Part shown: positions 1 through 5,278 of the stretch, one piece after another | Layout of the letters: the number at the start of each line of letters is the position of its first letter | Numbering within the stretch: position 1 is the stretch's first letter | Source of the DNA: Rhodanobacter sp. UBA5168 | GTDB taxonomy: Bacteria; Pseudomonadota; Gammaproteobacteria; Xanthomonadales; Rhodanobacteraceae | Assembly: GCA_002413455.1 (NCBI GenBank) | Contig: DHXA01000056.1 | Location: 1 to 5,830 of the forward strand | Length of the DNA stretch: 5,830 nt | Direction: 5' to 3' | Program-made: the position numbers and the translations under genes | The notes under the pieces: generated by a model | The model's database searches: none | What the model saw: the letters and a program-made list of their open reading frames with translations, nothing else | What the model was told of the DNA's origin: nothing

Positions 1-621
1 CAACTACGCAGCGACAATTTCGAAAACGGCCGGCGGATTCCTGCCGAATTCGCCTTTGGCAAGCCGGCGCAGCCGTTCGCGCTGTCGGACAACCGCAGCC
101 CCCATCTGGCGTGGAAGAACGCCCCCTCGGCTACCCGTTCGTTCGTCATCACGTGCATCGACACCGACGTGCCCAGCCGCGGCGACGACGTGAACCAGCC
201 CGGCCGCACGGTGCCGGCGGATTTGCCGCGGGTGGAGTTCGTGCACTGGCTGATGGCCGACATTCCGGCCGAATGCGGCGAGCTGGCCGCTGGTGCCTGC
301 AGCGACGAGGTCACCCCGCGCGGCAAGCGCGAGCCCCATGGGCCACCCGGCAGCGTGCAGGGCGTCAACGATTTCACCGGCTGGTTCGCCGGCGACGCCG
401 AGATGGGCGGCGAGTACCTCGGCTACGACGGCCCGTGTCCGCCGTGGAACGATGCGCTGCTGCATCATTACCACTTCCGGGTCTACGCGCTCGACACCGC
501 ATCGCTGGCATTGATCAGCGGATTCTCGCTGGCCGAGCTGCGTGCGGCAATGGTCGGCCACGTGCTGGCCGAGACCGAGCTGGTCGGCGTTTACAGCCTC
601 AATCCACAGGTCGGCGACTGA
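1..621 (+). CDS. YbhB/YbcL-family PEBP (Raf kinase inhibitor-like) protein, 5' end missing
   Basis: Frame 1 is open from the first base to a TGA at 619-621, giving 206 visible residues; the start lies left of the window. The protein matches the phosphatidylethanolamine-binding (PEBP) fold seen in bacterial YbhB/YbcL proteins. Visible signatures, numbered from the window edge, are [10 protein letters not shown] (33-42), the acidic DTDVPSR ligand-pocket segment (54-60), [10 protein letters not shown] (80-89) with the pocket histidine, the GPCPP loop (144-148) followed by [11 protein letters not shown] (155-165), and a C-terminal helix/strand ending in LVGVYSLNP (194-202). Family members bind anionic phospholipid-like or phosphoryl ligands; bacterial roles are poorly defined. 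The loop between the two pocket segments (about 60-78) seems longer than in short E. coli YbhB, which is a length impression only. It is followed by a 125-nt gap, so it is probably not tightly coupled to the next genes. The family call is secure; the biological role is unknown. Confidence 0.93.
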   Translation, partial: QLRSDNFENGRRIPAEFAFGKPAQPFALSDNRSPHLAWKNAPSATRSFVITCIDTDVPSRGDDVNQPGRTVPADLPRVEFVHWLMADIPAECGELAAGACSDEVTPRGKREPHGPPGSVQGVNDFTGWFAGDAEMGGEYLGYDGPCPPWNDALLHHYHFRVYALDTASLALISGFSLAELRAAMVGHVLAETELVGVYSLNPQVGD

Positions 622-691
622 AGAGGCGTCGGCGCGGCGTGCAGGTCGTGGTCGACTCTCTTCACGCTCGCATGGCATGGGCTATGGGTGA

Positions 692-726
692 ATGGCGGCA
701 CGCGGATATTCCAACGCGACCGCCAT
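692..726 (+). promoter_or_regulatory. imperfect stem-loop upstream of the DUF1328 gene
   Basis: ATGGCGG (692-698) is the exact reverse complement of CCGCCAT (720-726). Inside it, CGCG (701-704) can pair with CGCG (715-718), leaving a 10-nt AT-richer loop (705-714). The result is an 11-bp stem broken by a 2x1 internal loop, ending 7 nt before the AGAGGA ribosome binding site. No T-run follows, so it is not a canonical terminator for the upstream gene. It could be a 5'-UTR structure or an operator-like inverted repeat. The pairing is seen directly; its function is inferred. Confidence 0.35.
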
Positions 727-746
727 CCTACGAAGAGGACGCTCCC

Positions 747-902
747 ATGCTTCATTACGCCCTGGTTTTTCTGGTCATCGCCATCATTGCCGCCGTGCTG
801 GGTTTTGGCGGCATCGCCGGCGCGGCCGCTGGCATCGCGAAGATTTTGTTTGTCATCTTTCTGATCCTGGCGATCATCGCGTTCTTCCGTCGTGCCAGGT
901 GA
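747..902 (+). CDS. DUF1328 (UPF0391/YtjA-like) small membrane protein
   Basis: This 51-residue protein is almost entirely hydrophobic. A first membrane helix covers roughly residues 4-19 ([16 protein letters not shown]), a glycine/alanine turn follows ([12 protein letters not shown], 21-32), and a second helix (33-47) leads to a basic tail, FFRRAR. The length, the two-helix hairpin and the GFxGIAGxAxxIAKILFxIF pattern are characteristic of the DUF1328 family, which has no established biochemical function and often sits next to stress-linked envelope genes. The ATG at 747 is chosen because AGAGGA (734-739) lies 7 nt upstream; the frame stays open further upstream, but that stretch overlaps the PEBP gene and reads as arginine-rich out-of-frame sequence. 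It is probably the first gene of the plus-strand operon, with 54 nt before the DUF883 gene. Confidence 0.92.
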   Translation: MLHYALVFLVIAIIAAVLGFGGIAGAAAGIAKILFVIFLILAIIAFFRRAR

Positions 903-904
903 CG

Positions 905-919
905 GGCGCACGTTGCGCC
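905..919 (+). other. small perfect hairpin between the DUF1328 and DUF883 genes
   Basis: GGCGCA (905-910) pairs exactly with TGCGCC (914-919) around a 3-nt loop, starting 3 nt after the DUF1328 stop codon. No T-run follows, so transcription probably continues. It could stabilise the upstream mRNA or reduce read-through, or it could be a chance structure in GC-rich sequence. It overlaps the first copy of the 11-bp tandem repeat. Confidence 0.3.
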
Positions 920-934
920 ATAGTTGCGTCATAG
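913..934 (+). repeat. 11-bp tandem direct repeat TTGCG(C/T)CATAG x2
   Basis: TTGCGCCATAG (913-923) is followed directly by TTGCGTCATAG (924-934), with a single C/T difference. The pair lies in the 54-nt gap between the DUF1328 and DUF883 genes, 11 nt before the CGGAG ribosome binding site (946-950). A spacing of 11 bp is about one helical turn, as expected for two protein contacts on the same DNA face, but a simple local duplication explains it equally well. Confidence 0.6.
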
Positions 935-956
935 TGAGTCTCTTCCGGAGCATGCA

Positions 957-1319
957 ATGAACAAGCAGGTAGAAAATCCCGAGCCGATCCCCGGCAACCG
1001 TATCGACGAGCGCGCCGAGCGGATCAAGCAGGCCACCAGCAGCGCCGTGGCCAGCACCAAGGAGACGATGGACCGCGCCGCCGACCACGTCGAGGAGGGC
1101 CTGCACCGCGCCACCGACAAGGCTGCCGACGCCGCCAATCGCGCGACCGACAAGGCCGCCGAAATCAGCGAGCGCGGTCGTGAGGTCTACGACGAAACCA
1201 TGGATCGCGCCGATGCCTGGCTGGAACAGGCGCGCGAGTATGTCCGTGAGAAACCGGTGCAGTCCGTCGCCATCGCGCTCGGTGCCGGCTGGCTGCTCGG
1301 CCGCATCCTTCGGCGTTGA
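957..1319 (+). CDS. DUF883 family protein (ElaB/YqjD/YgaM-like), C-terminal membrane anchor
   Basis: This 120-residue protein has a hydrophilic N-terminus (1-25), a long charged alanine-rich helical region (about 26-98), and a C-terminal anchor, KPVQSVAIALGAGWLLGRILRR-like (99-120), with the GAGxLLG membrane motif and closing RR typical of DUF883. E. coli relatives such as YqjD are inner-membrane, stationary-phase (RpoS-linked) proteins reported to bind ribosomes through the soluble part. An 11-residue periodicity is visible: arginine recurs at residues 40, 51, 62, 73 and 84, with RATDKAA repeated at 51 and 62 and ETMDRA at 36 and 80. This is a hendecad amphipathic-helix pattern, similar in spacing to LEA-like repeats. 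The ATG at 957 is chosen over an upstream in-frame TTG (924) because CGGAG at 946-950 sits 6 nt before it. The next gene, YqjE-like, matches the E. coli yqjD-yqjE order. Confidence 0.9.
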   Translation: MNKQVENPEPIPGNRIDERAERIKQATSSAVASTKETMDRAADHVEEGLHRATDKAADAANRATDKAAEISERGREVYDETMDRADAWLEQAREYVREKPVQSVAIALGAGWLLGRILRR

Positions 1320-1345
1320 GCCACCCGACGCAGCGGGGGCAGGGA

Positions 1346-1828
1346 ATGCGCGACGAGGGTGAACTACCCCGCGAAGCGGCGGCGCCGGACCCGGCGCCGT
1401 CGTCGTCTGGGCTGCTGACGGAAATCGGCCAGCTCGGTCGCGCGGTCAAGCATCTCTTCGGTGCGCAGATGCACCTGCTGGCGGCGGAACTTGGGCTGGC
1501 CCGCAGCGCGGTCTCGTGGATGCTGGCAGCGGGTCTGGCGGCCACCGTGGCCGGCGTCGGTTTCGGCCTGACCCTGCTGGGCCTGCTGGGCCTGCTGCTG
1601 GCTACGTGGTTCGGTTCGTGGATCTGGGCGCTGCTGGTGCTGGCCGTGCTGCAGGTGGCGTTCCTGTTCGGTTCGATCCTGCTGTTTCGCCGCTGCATGC
1701 ACTGGATGAGTCTGCCCGCCACGCGCAGCGAATGGAGTGCGATGATGCGCGACACCGTGCGCAAGGCCGATCTCCAAACCGGGGGCGCGCGCGACGGCAC
1801 GCAGGGTGACGGGGAGGATCGGTCATGA
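1346..1828 (+). CDS. YqjE-like membrane protein, phage holin superfamily III (DUF1469)
   Basis: This 160-residue protein has a polar, proline-rich N-terminus (1-21), an amphipathic segment SGLLTEIGQLGRAVKHLF (21-38), an AELGLARSAV stretch (47-56), two membrane helices (about 57-87 and 92-115), then the basic FRRCMHW and a hydrophilic tail rich in D/G. The pattern of an amphipathic helix, an acidic turn and a two-helix hairpin fits the YqjE/'putative holin-X' family, named by similarity to phage holins; nothing phage-like surrounds it and cell lysis is not implied. The ATG at 1346 is preferred because GGGGG (1335-1339) and AGGGA lie just upstream. An alternative TTG at 1316 overlaps the previous stop as TTGA but lacks a ribosome binding site. 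Its stop overlaps the next ATG. Placement directly after a DUF883 gene supports the family call. Confidence 0.85.
   Translation: MRDEGELPREAAAPDPAPSSSGLLTEIGQLGRAVKHLFGAQMHLLAAELGLARSAVSWMLAAGLAATVAGVGFGLTLLGLLGLLLATWFGSWIWALLVLAVLQVAFLFGSILLFRRCMHWMSLPATRSEWSAMMRDTVRKADLQTGGARDGTQGDGEDRS
1574..1600 (+). repeat. 9-bp tandem repeat encoding LLG-LLG-LLL
   Basis: CTGCTGGGC occurs twice in a row (1574-1582, 1583-1591) and is followed by CTGCTGCTG (1592-1600). In the YqjE-like gene this encodes residues 77-85 of the first membrane helix. It is an in-frame low-complexity tract, so slippage would add or remove three residues without a frameshift. It is most simply explained by leucine codon bias in a membrane helix. 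Confidence 0.6.
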
Positions 1829-2172
1829 ACGTATTCGATAAGTTGGCGCGGGTGCAGGCGGCGCAGCTGCGCACGACGGCGGCGCGGCAGACGTTGCGAC
1901 CGCCGGTGAACGCCCTGCTGGCGCGTGGCCGGACGTATCCGCTGACCACGATGGGTGCGGCCGCCGGCGCGGGTTTCGTGCTGGGTAGCCTCAACGTGCA
2001 TCCGTTGCGCGTGCCTGGCGTGGGTCCGCTGCTCAGCGGCGGCCTGGCCGACGCGGTGGCCTTCGGTGCGCGCCTGATCGCCGAGCTGGGCATGGCCGGC
2101 TCGGCAGTGGGCCGGGGCGGGGACGATCGCCGTGCCGATGGTGTCGACACGGGTGGCGGCGAATCGACATGA
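1825..2172 (+). CDS. hypothetical 115-aa protein with DUF883-like membrane motif
   Basis: I do not recognise a named family. The ATG at 1825 overlaps the previous stop (ATGA, 1825-1828) and has a strong GGGGAGG site (1811-1817) 7 nt upstream, so translation is well supported and probably coupled. The N-terminus is basic and helical (residues 5-37, with Q/A/R/L repeats). Next comes YPLTTMGAAAGAGFVLGSL (38-56), a short glycine-rich membrane segment. A second glycine-broken hydrophobic stretch (64-93) and a D/G/R-rich tail follow. The 38-56 segment aligns without gaps to the C-terminal anchor of the DUF883 protein two genes upstream (shared P, GAG, aromatic, LG). By position it sits where E. coli carries yqjK after yqjE, but I see no clear YqjK signature. 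It is probably an inner-membrane-associated partner of the neighbouring proteins; that role is inference. Confidence 0.8.
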   Translation: MNVFDKLARVQAAQLRTTAARQTLRPPVNALLARGRTYPLTTMGAAAGAGFVLGSLNVHPLRVPGVGPLLSGGLADAVAFGARLIAELGMAGSAVGRGGDDRRADGVDTGGGEST

Positions 2173-3347
2173 GCGAGCCCGAGCCGCTGCCACCGGATGA
2201 CAGCGCAGGCCATCCCGTCGCCGCGCCAACGCCCCTGCTCGACCATGTTGCGCCGGGCTATCCCCCGCGCCAGATGGCGCGGGGGCTGCAGACCACGCGC
2301 GGCATGCGCCGCCATCTGCGCGCCGTACGCGTGTTGCTCAACGCGATGCTGTTCCTGGCGCTGATGTACACCATCACGCTGACCAAGGCGCTGCTGATCC
2401 CGCTGGTGCTGGCCGCCTTCCTGGGCCTGGCGTTGAATCCGCTCGTCGCCGCGGGCACGCGCATCCACTTGCCGCGCTGGCTGACCGCCAGCGTGCTGAT
2501 GATCGGTCTGATTGTCGGCATCGGCGGTGGCGCCGGCCTGCTCGCGCAACCGGCGATCGGCTGGTTCCACGGTGCGCCTGCCGCGATCAAGAGCTTCGTG
2601 CCGAAACTGCGCAGCTTCACCAAGCCACTGGAAGCGGCGAACCGCGCCACCCAGACCCTGGTCAGCGGCACCGTCACGCGTGCTGCAACGTCCCAGTCCA
2701 CGCCGATATCGATCAGTGCATGGGACGTGGTGTCCACCGCACCCAAGGTGCTCGCAGCCGTGTTGAGCGTGCTGCTGCTGGTGTTCTTCTTCCTGATCTA
2801 CGGCGACACGATGTTGCGCCGGCTGGTGGAGATCACGCCGAGCTTCGCCTACAAGCGGCACGCGGTAACGATCGTGCGCGGCATCCAGACCGAGGTCTCG
2901 CGCTACCTGCTCACCGCGCTGCTGATCAACGCCAGCCTCGGCGCGATCACCGCCGGCATGCTGTGGCTGTACAAGGTGCCCGACCCGCTGCTGTGGGGCG
3001 CGGTGGCGATGTTCGCCAACTTCATTCCGTACGTCGGCGCGATCGTCACCACCACCCTGCTGGCGGTGGTGGGCATGCTCTACGCGAACGACGCCAGCCT
3101 TGAGGTGTTCCTGCCGGCGCTGACCTTCGCCGGCATCACCGCGGTGGAAGGCAACCTGATCACGCCGATGATCCAGGGCGCCAGCATGCGGCTGAGCCCG
3201 ATCGCGATCCTGCTGTGGCTGCTGGTCTGGGGCTGGCTGTGGGGCATTCCCGGTGCGCTGCTGGCGGTGCCGATGCTGACCTGCACCAAGCTGATCGCCG
3301 AGCGCGTGCGCAGCTGGAACTGGTTCGCGGTGATCGTGCAGCGTTGA
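2169..3347 (+). CDS. AI-2E (PerM/YdiK/TqsA) family transporter
   Basis: This 392-residue polytopic inner-membrane protein of the AI-2E transporter family starts at an ATG overlapping the previous stop (ATGA, 2169-2172). A proline-rich cytoplasmic N-terminus (1-50) precedes a helix pair (about 55-95), a third helix (107-127), a soluble domain (130-190), helix 195-212 followed by YGD (211-213), and a C-terminal membrane bundle (246-372). Family hallmarks are the FIPYVGAIV motif (285-293), the EGNLITPMIQGASMRLSPI segment (327-345) and the closing GWLWGIPGALLAVPM (355-369). The length is usual for the family. Members include the autoinducer-2 exporter TqsA, but others act as Na+/H+ antiporters or are uncharacterised, so AI-2 transport must not be assumed. 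The ribosome binding site is weak (GGTGGCGG, 2152-2159), which suggests translation coupled to the upstream gene. It is the last gene of the plus-strand block. Confidence 0.93.
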   Translation: MSEPEPLPPDDSAGHPVAAPTPLLDHVAPGYPPRQMARGLQTTRGMRRHLRAVRVLLNAMLFLALMYTITLTKALLIPLVLAAFLGLALNPLVAAGTRIHLPRWLTASVLMIGLIVGIGGGAGLLAQPAIGWFHGAPAAIKSFVPKLRSFTKPLEAANRATQTLVSGTVTRAATSQSTPISISAWDVVSTAPKVLAAVLSVLLLVFFFLIYGDTMLRRLVEITPSFAYKRHAVTIVRGIQTEVSRYLLTALLINASLGAITAGMLWLYKVPDPLLWGAVAMFANFIPYVGAIVTTTLLAVVGMLYANDASLEVFLPALTFAGITAVEGNLITPMIQGASMRLSPIAILLWLLVWGWLWGIPGALLAVPMLTCTKLIAERVRSWNWFAVIVQR

Positions 3348-3350
3348 GGA

Positions 3351-3371
3351 TGATCGGCGCCACGCCGGTCA
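3351..3371. terminator. hairpin between convergent genes, candidate bidirectional terminator
   Basis: TGATCGGCG (3351-3359) pairs with CGCCGGTCA (3363-3371) around a CCA loop, a 9-bp stem with one T-G wobble. It begins 4 nt after the transporter stop and its right arm contains the stop codon of the minus-strand gene (3369-3371). A T-run is absent on both sides, so it is not a classical intrinsic terminator. Its placement at the exact convergence point suggests a shared transcript end or RNA-stabilising structure. Confidence 0.45.
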
Positions 3372-4199
3372 GATCGCATCCTGCGACAGGTTGAGCAGCG
3401 TATAGGAGCGCTGTTCGCCTTCGAATCGGTCGCCATCCCGGGACACCAGCGTCACGTGCCGCTGCACCATGATGACGTCGCTGACGATGACGCCTCGGCG
3501 GATCGTCGTGTAGCCGCTCCAGCTGGCTTTGCCCGGAATCACCGACACCTCGATCGTGTTTCCGGCCGTAGTGGTGATCTGCATCGGTTTTCCCCTTTTC
3601 GCGCGGGACTGATCGTCGGATGACAGGCCGGTGCCGTGGCCGGTACGGGACAGCGTGACGACCTCGTTGCGCTGATCGATGCGCAGCACGCGCACCTGCT
3701 CGGTGCCGGCCGGGCCGATTTCCCAGGGCGCGGGAATGGCGACGTCCCAGGTCATTCCCGCGCGGATTTGCGCAGGCGCGTTGCCCCACAGCAGGGGATT
3801 GAAGACCAATCCGCTGGTCTGGTCGTTGATGCGGCACTTGCCCGCAAAACAGCTGGTGATGCCGTCACGAAGGATCTCGATGTCGTGCAGCGGGCCGCTG
3901 GCCGGATGCCCGTCATAACGATCGTCCTCGTCGAAGACAGTCGACTTCGCCGTGACGCCGGTCACCGTGTAGTCGGCGGTGCCGCTGATGCGATCGACCT
4001 TTTCCTCGAACCCCACACCCTTTGTCGAGACGGTCTTGGAGAACACGTCGGAGAAGTGCTCGCCCACCTTGAGGTCGGGGCGAAGAAAGGTCGCGGCGGG
4101 CTCGGCATGAACCCATGAGGCATGAGCCAATGAAATGCCCAGGCAAAAAATCGAGGCGCAAAGGGCGAGATGGCCGACAGCACGGAAGCGGGGATTCAT
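3369..4199 (-). CDS. hypothetical secreted protein, 276 aa
   Basis: I do not recognise this family. The ATG at 4199 is chosen because GGAGA (4205-4209) lies 5 nt upstream; an in-frame ATG four codons earlier (4211) has no ribosome binding site. The N-terminus is a signal peptide: basic MNPRFR, a hydrophobic core (about 8-24), and a likely signal peptidase I cut after AHA (27) or VHA (32). The mature part is mostly polar and beta-rich in appearance. It contains a DRISGTADYTVTGV stretch (69-82), an acidic FDEDDRYDG segment (89-97), a CFAGKC pair (117-122) that could form a small disulfide loop in the periplasm, a WDVAIPAPWEIGP stretch (151-163), and a C-terminal half of alternating hydrophobic residues up to YTLLNLSQ (266-273). 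No membrane helix is seen after the signal. It follows the complete propeller gene by 38 nt on the same strand, so it is probably co-transcribed with it and exported to the same compartment. Its substrate or partner is unknown. Confidence 0.85.
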   Translation of the reverse strand: MNPRFRAVGHLALCASIFCLGISLAHASWVHAEPAATFLRPDLKVGEHFSDVFSKTVSTKGVGFEEKVDRISGTADYTVTGVTAKSTVFDEDDRYDGHPASGPLHDIEILRDGITSCFAGKCRINDQTSGLVFNPLLWGNAPAQIRAGMTWDVAIPAPWEIGPAGTEQVRVLRIDQRNEVVTLSRTGHGTGLSSDDQSRAKRGKPMQITTTAGNTIEVSVIPGKASWSGYTTIRRGVIVSDVIMVQRHVTLVSRDGDRFEGEQRSYTLLNLSQDAI

Positions 4200-4204
4200 C
4201 AGGG

Positions 4205-4209
4205 TCTCC
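4205..4209 (-). promoter_or_regulatory. ribosome binding site GGAGA of the 276-aa secreted protein
   Basis: GGAGA on the minus strand sits 5 nt before the ATG at 4199 and inside the codons that would follow the alternative ATG at 4211. It therefore decides the start in favour of 4199 and gives a compact, normal signal peptide. Confidence 0.6.
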
Positions 4210-4237
4210 ATGGATTTTTCGTTGGTGCGCCGGATAT

Positions 4238-5227
4238 TCAGCGCCCGATGCCGTGTGCGCGCAGCACGTCGGCGATGTCGAAACGCCACAGGTTGCGTGA
4301 ACCGTTGAGCGGCGATTGCAGGCGCTGTTGCAGCGTGGCCGCATCGTCGCGCGGCTTCGGGAAGTGCACGTCATCGCGGCGCGCACTGGAGACGTACAGC
4401 TCACCGAACCGCGGCCCCAGCGACGGCGCGTTCTCGAGCGAGCGGCTGTTGATGTCGCCGCCCAGGTGTTGTGGCTTGCCCCAGCGGCCGTCGGCCTGGC
4501 GGAAGGCGATGTAGATGTCGGCGCTGCCCAGTGAGTCACCTTCGTTGCCGGCGTAGATCAGGAAGCGTCCCTGCGGATCCACCGCCGGATCCATCCGGCT
4601 GTGATCGAGGCCGCCCAGTTCGACTCGGACCGGCGCCGCATAGCCGCCATCCTGCGGATGCGCCACATAGATCTGGTAGGCCTTGCCGGAATCGGCGCGA
4701 CGCGCCGAGAAATAGAGGTCGCCGCTGGCGATGACCGACGGGTTGTAGATCATCGCGCCGTCGTTGAGCGCGCCGTCGACGTGGATCGGCACGCTCCATG
4801 CGCCGCCGGCCCGCCGTTCGACGTACCAAAGGTTGGTGCCGGGAAAATGCTGTCCGTTCATCGCCGCGGTCACCGGCGCACCGCCCGGCTGCGGCGGCCG
4901 GTTGGAGACGAAGTACAGGCGCCGGCCATGGGGCGACAACGTCGGTTCGGAGTCGTGCCAGCGGCCGGAAAATGCGGCCACTCGCGGCGTCGACCAGCGG
5001 TCGCCTTTGCGCCGCGAAACCATGATGGTGTCGTCGGCCTCGGCGAAATCCGAGCGCATGAAGAACAGCGTCTGGCCGTCCGGTGTCAGCGCGACCGAGG
5101 TCTCCTGCAGTCCGGTGGAAATCACGCCGGGCCCGAGCAGTTCGCCGGCGGTGGCCGCCCGCGCGGCGGGCAGCGCGGTGAGCGTGGCCGCGAGGCAGGC
5201 GGCGAGGATGAGGCTGCGTGGAAACAT
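4238..5227 (-). CDS. exported WD40-like (PD40) beta-propeller protein, TolB-like
   Basis: This 329-residue protein starts at the ATG at 5227, with GGAGA (5232-5236) 4 nt upstream; the frame is open 13 codons further but without a ribosome binding site. It has a signal peptide (1-24) ending ARA, so it is probably periplasmic or secreted. At least five PD40-type repeats follow, each with a (D/E)xxPxxxPxG core and a beta strand: about 42-57, 92-108, 160-176, 211-227 and 265-281. Each is followed by a strand such as IMVSRRKGDRWSTP (68-81) or LWYVERRAGGAWSVP (133-147). The chain ends with RNLWRFDIADVL (311-322), which looks like the closing strand. Such propellers usually form protein- or ligand-binding platforms, as in TolB and oligopeptidase propellers; no catalytic domain is attached here. 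It lies 51 nt after a paralogous propeller gene and 38 nt before the secreted orphan. The fold is confident; the role is unknown. Confidence 0.87.
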   Translation of the reverse strand: MFPRSLILAACLAATLTALPAARAATAGELLGPGVISTGLQETSVALTPDGQTLFFMRSDFAEADDTIMVSRRKGDRWSTPRVAAFSGRWHDSEPTLSPHGRRLYFVSNRPPQPGGAPVTAAMNGQHFPGTNLWYVERRAGGAWSVPIHVDGALNDGAMIYNPSVIASGDLYFSARRADSGKAYQIYVAHPQDGGYAAPVRVELGGLDHSRMDPAVDPQGRFLIYAGNEGDSLGSADIYIAFRQADGRWGKPQHLGGDINSRSLENAPSLGPRFGELYVSSARRDDVHFPKPRDDAATLQQRLQSPLNGSRNLWRFDIADVLRAHGIGR

Positions 5228-5278
5228 GGTTTCTCCAGGGTGAGACGTGGGTCGCGTCGGCGACACCGAATGAAGGGT

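Noticed and set aside
4..678. 224-codon open frame on the minus strand opposite the PEBP gene
   Set aside because: Plus frame 1 shows unmistakable PEBP motifs; the reverse reading has no recognisable domain.
661..688. Possible sigma-70 promoter TTCACG / TATGGG upstream of the DUF1328 gene
   Set aside because: Spacing is about right, but the -10 matches consensus poorly. A nearby GATATT (705-710) has no acceptable -35. I cannot place a promoter with confidence.
111..746. N-terminal extension of the DUF1328 gene back to 111
   Set aside because: The added sequence is arginine-rich out-of-frame translation of the PEBP gene. The AGAGGA site at 734-739 and the normal family length fix the start at 747.
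1346..1828. Prophage or lysis cassette suggested by the holin-like family name
   Set aside because: No endolysin, spanin or structural phage gene is present. Holin superfamily III/YqjE members are commonly chromosomal and non-phage.
2141..2150. Perfect palindrome GTGTCGACAC near the start of the transporter gene
   Set aside because: Several 10-bp palindromes are expected by chance in a window this size, and this one lies inside coding sequence.
1165..2229. 354-codon open frame on the minus strand
   Set aside because: Same reasoning: arginine/serine/alanine-rich shadow of the real plus-strand genes.
1602..2861. 419-codon open frame on the minus strand, opposite the YqjE-like, 115-aa and transporter genes
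   Set aside because: It lies antisense to three well-supported genes and is rich in R, Q, H and A, as expected from the reverse complement of GC-rich coding DNA. No domain or ribosome binding site supports it.
5195..5206. Lipobox-like LAAC (residues 8-11) in the signal peptide of the complete propeller protein
   Set aside because: A cysteine at residue 11 is too close to the N-terminus from the ribosome-binding-site-supported start, and the hydrophobic core continues past it to a good ARA cleavage site. A lipoprotein is possible only if the upstream, unsupported start is used.
5251..5264. GTCGC/GCGAC inverted repeat between the two propeller genes
   Set aside because: A 5-bp stem without a T-run is too weak in GC-rich sequence to call a terminator or operator.
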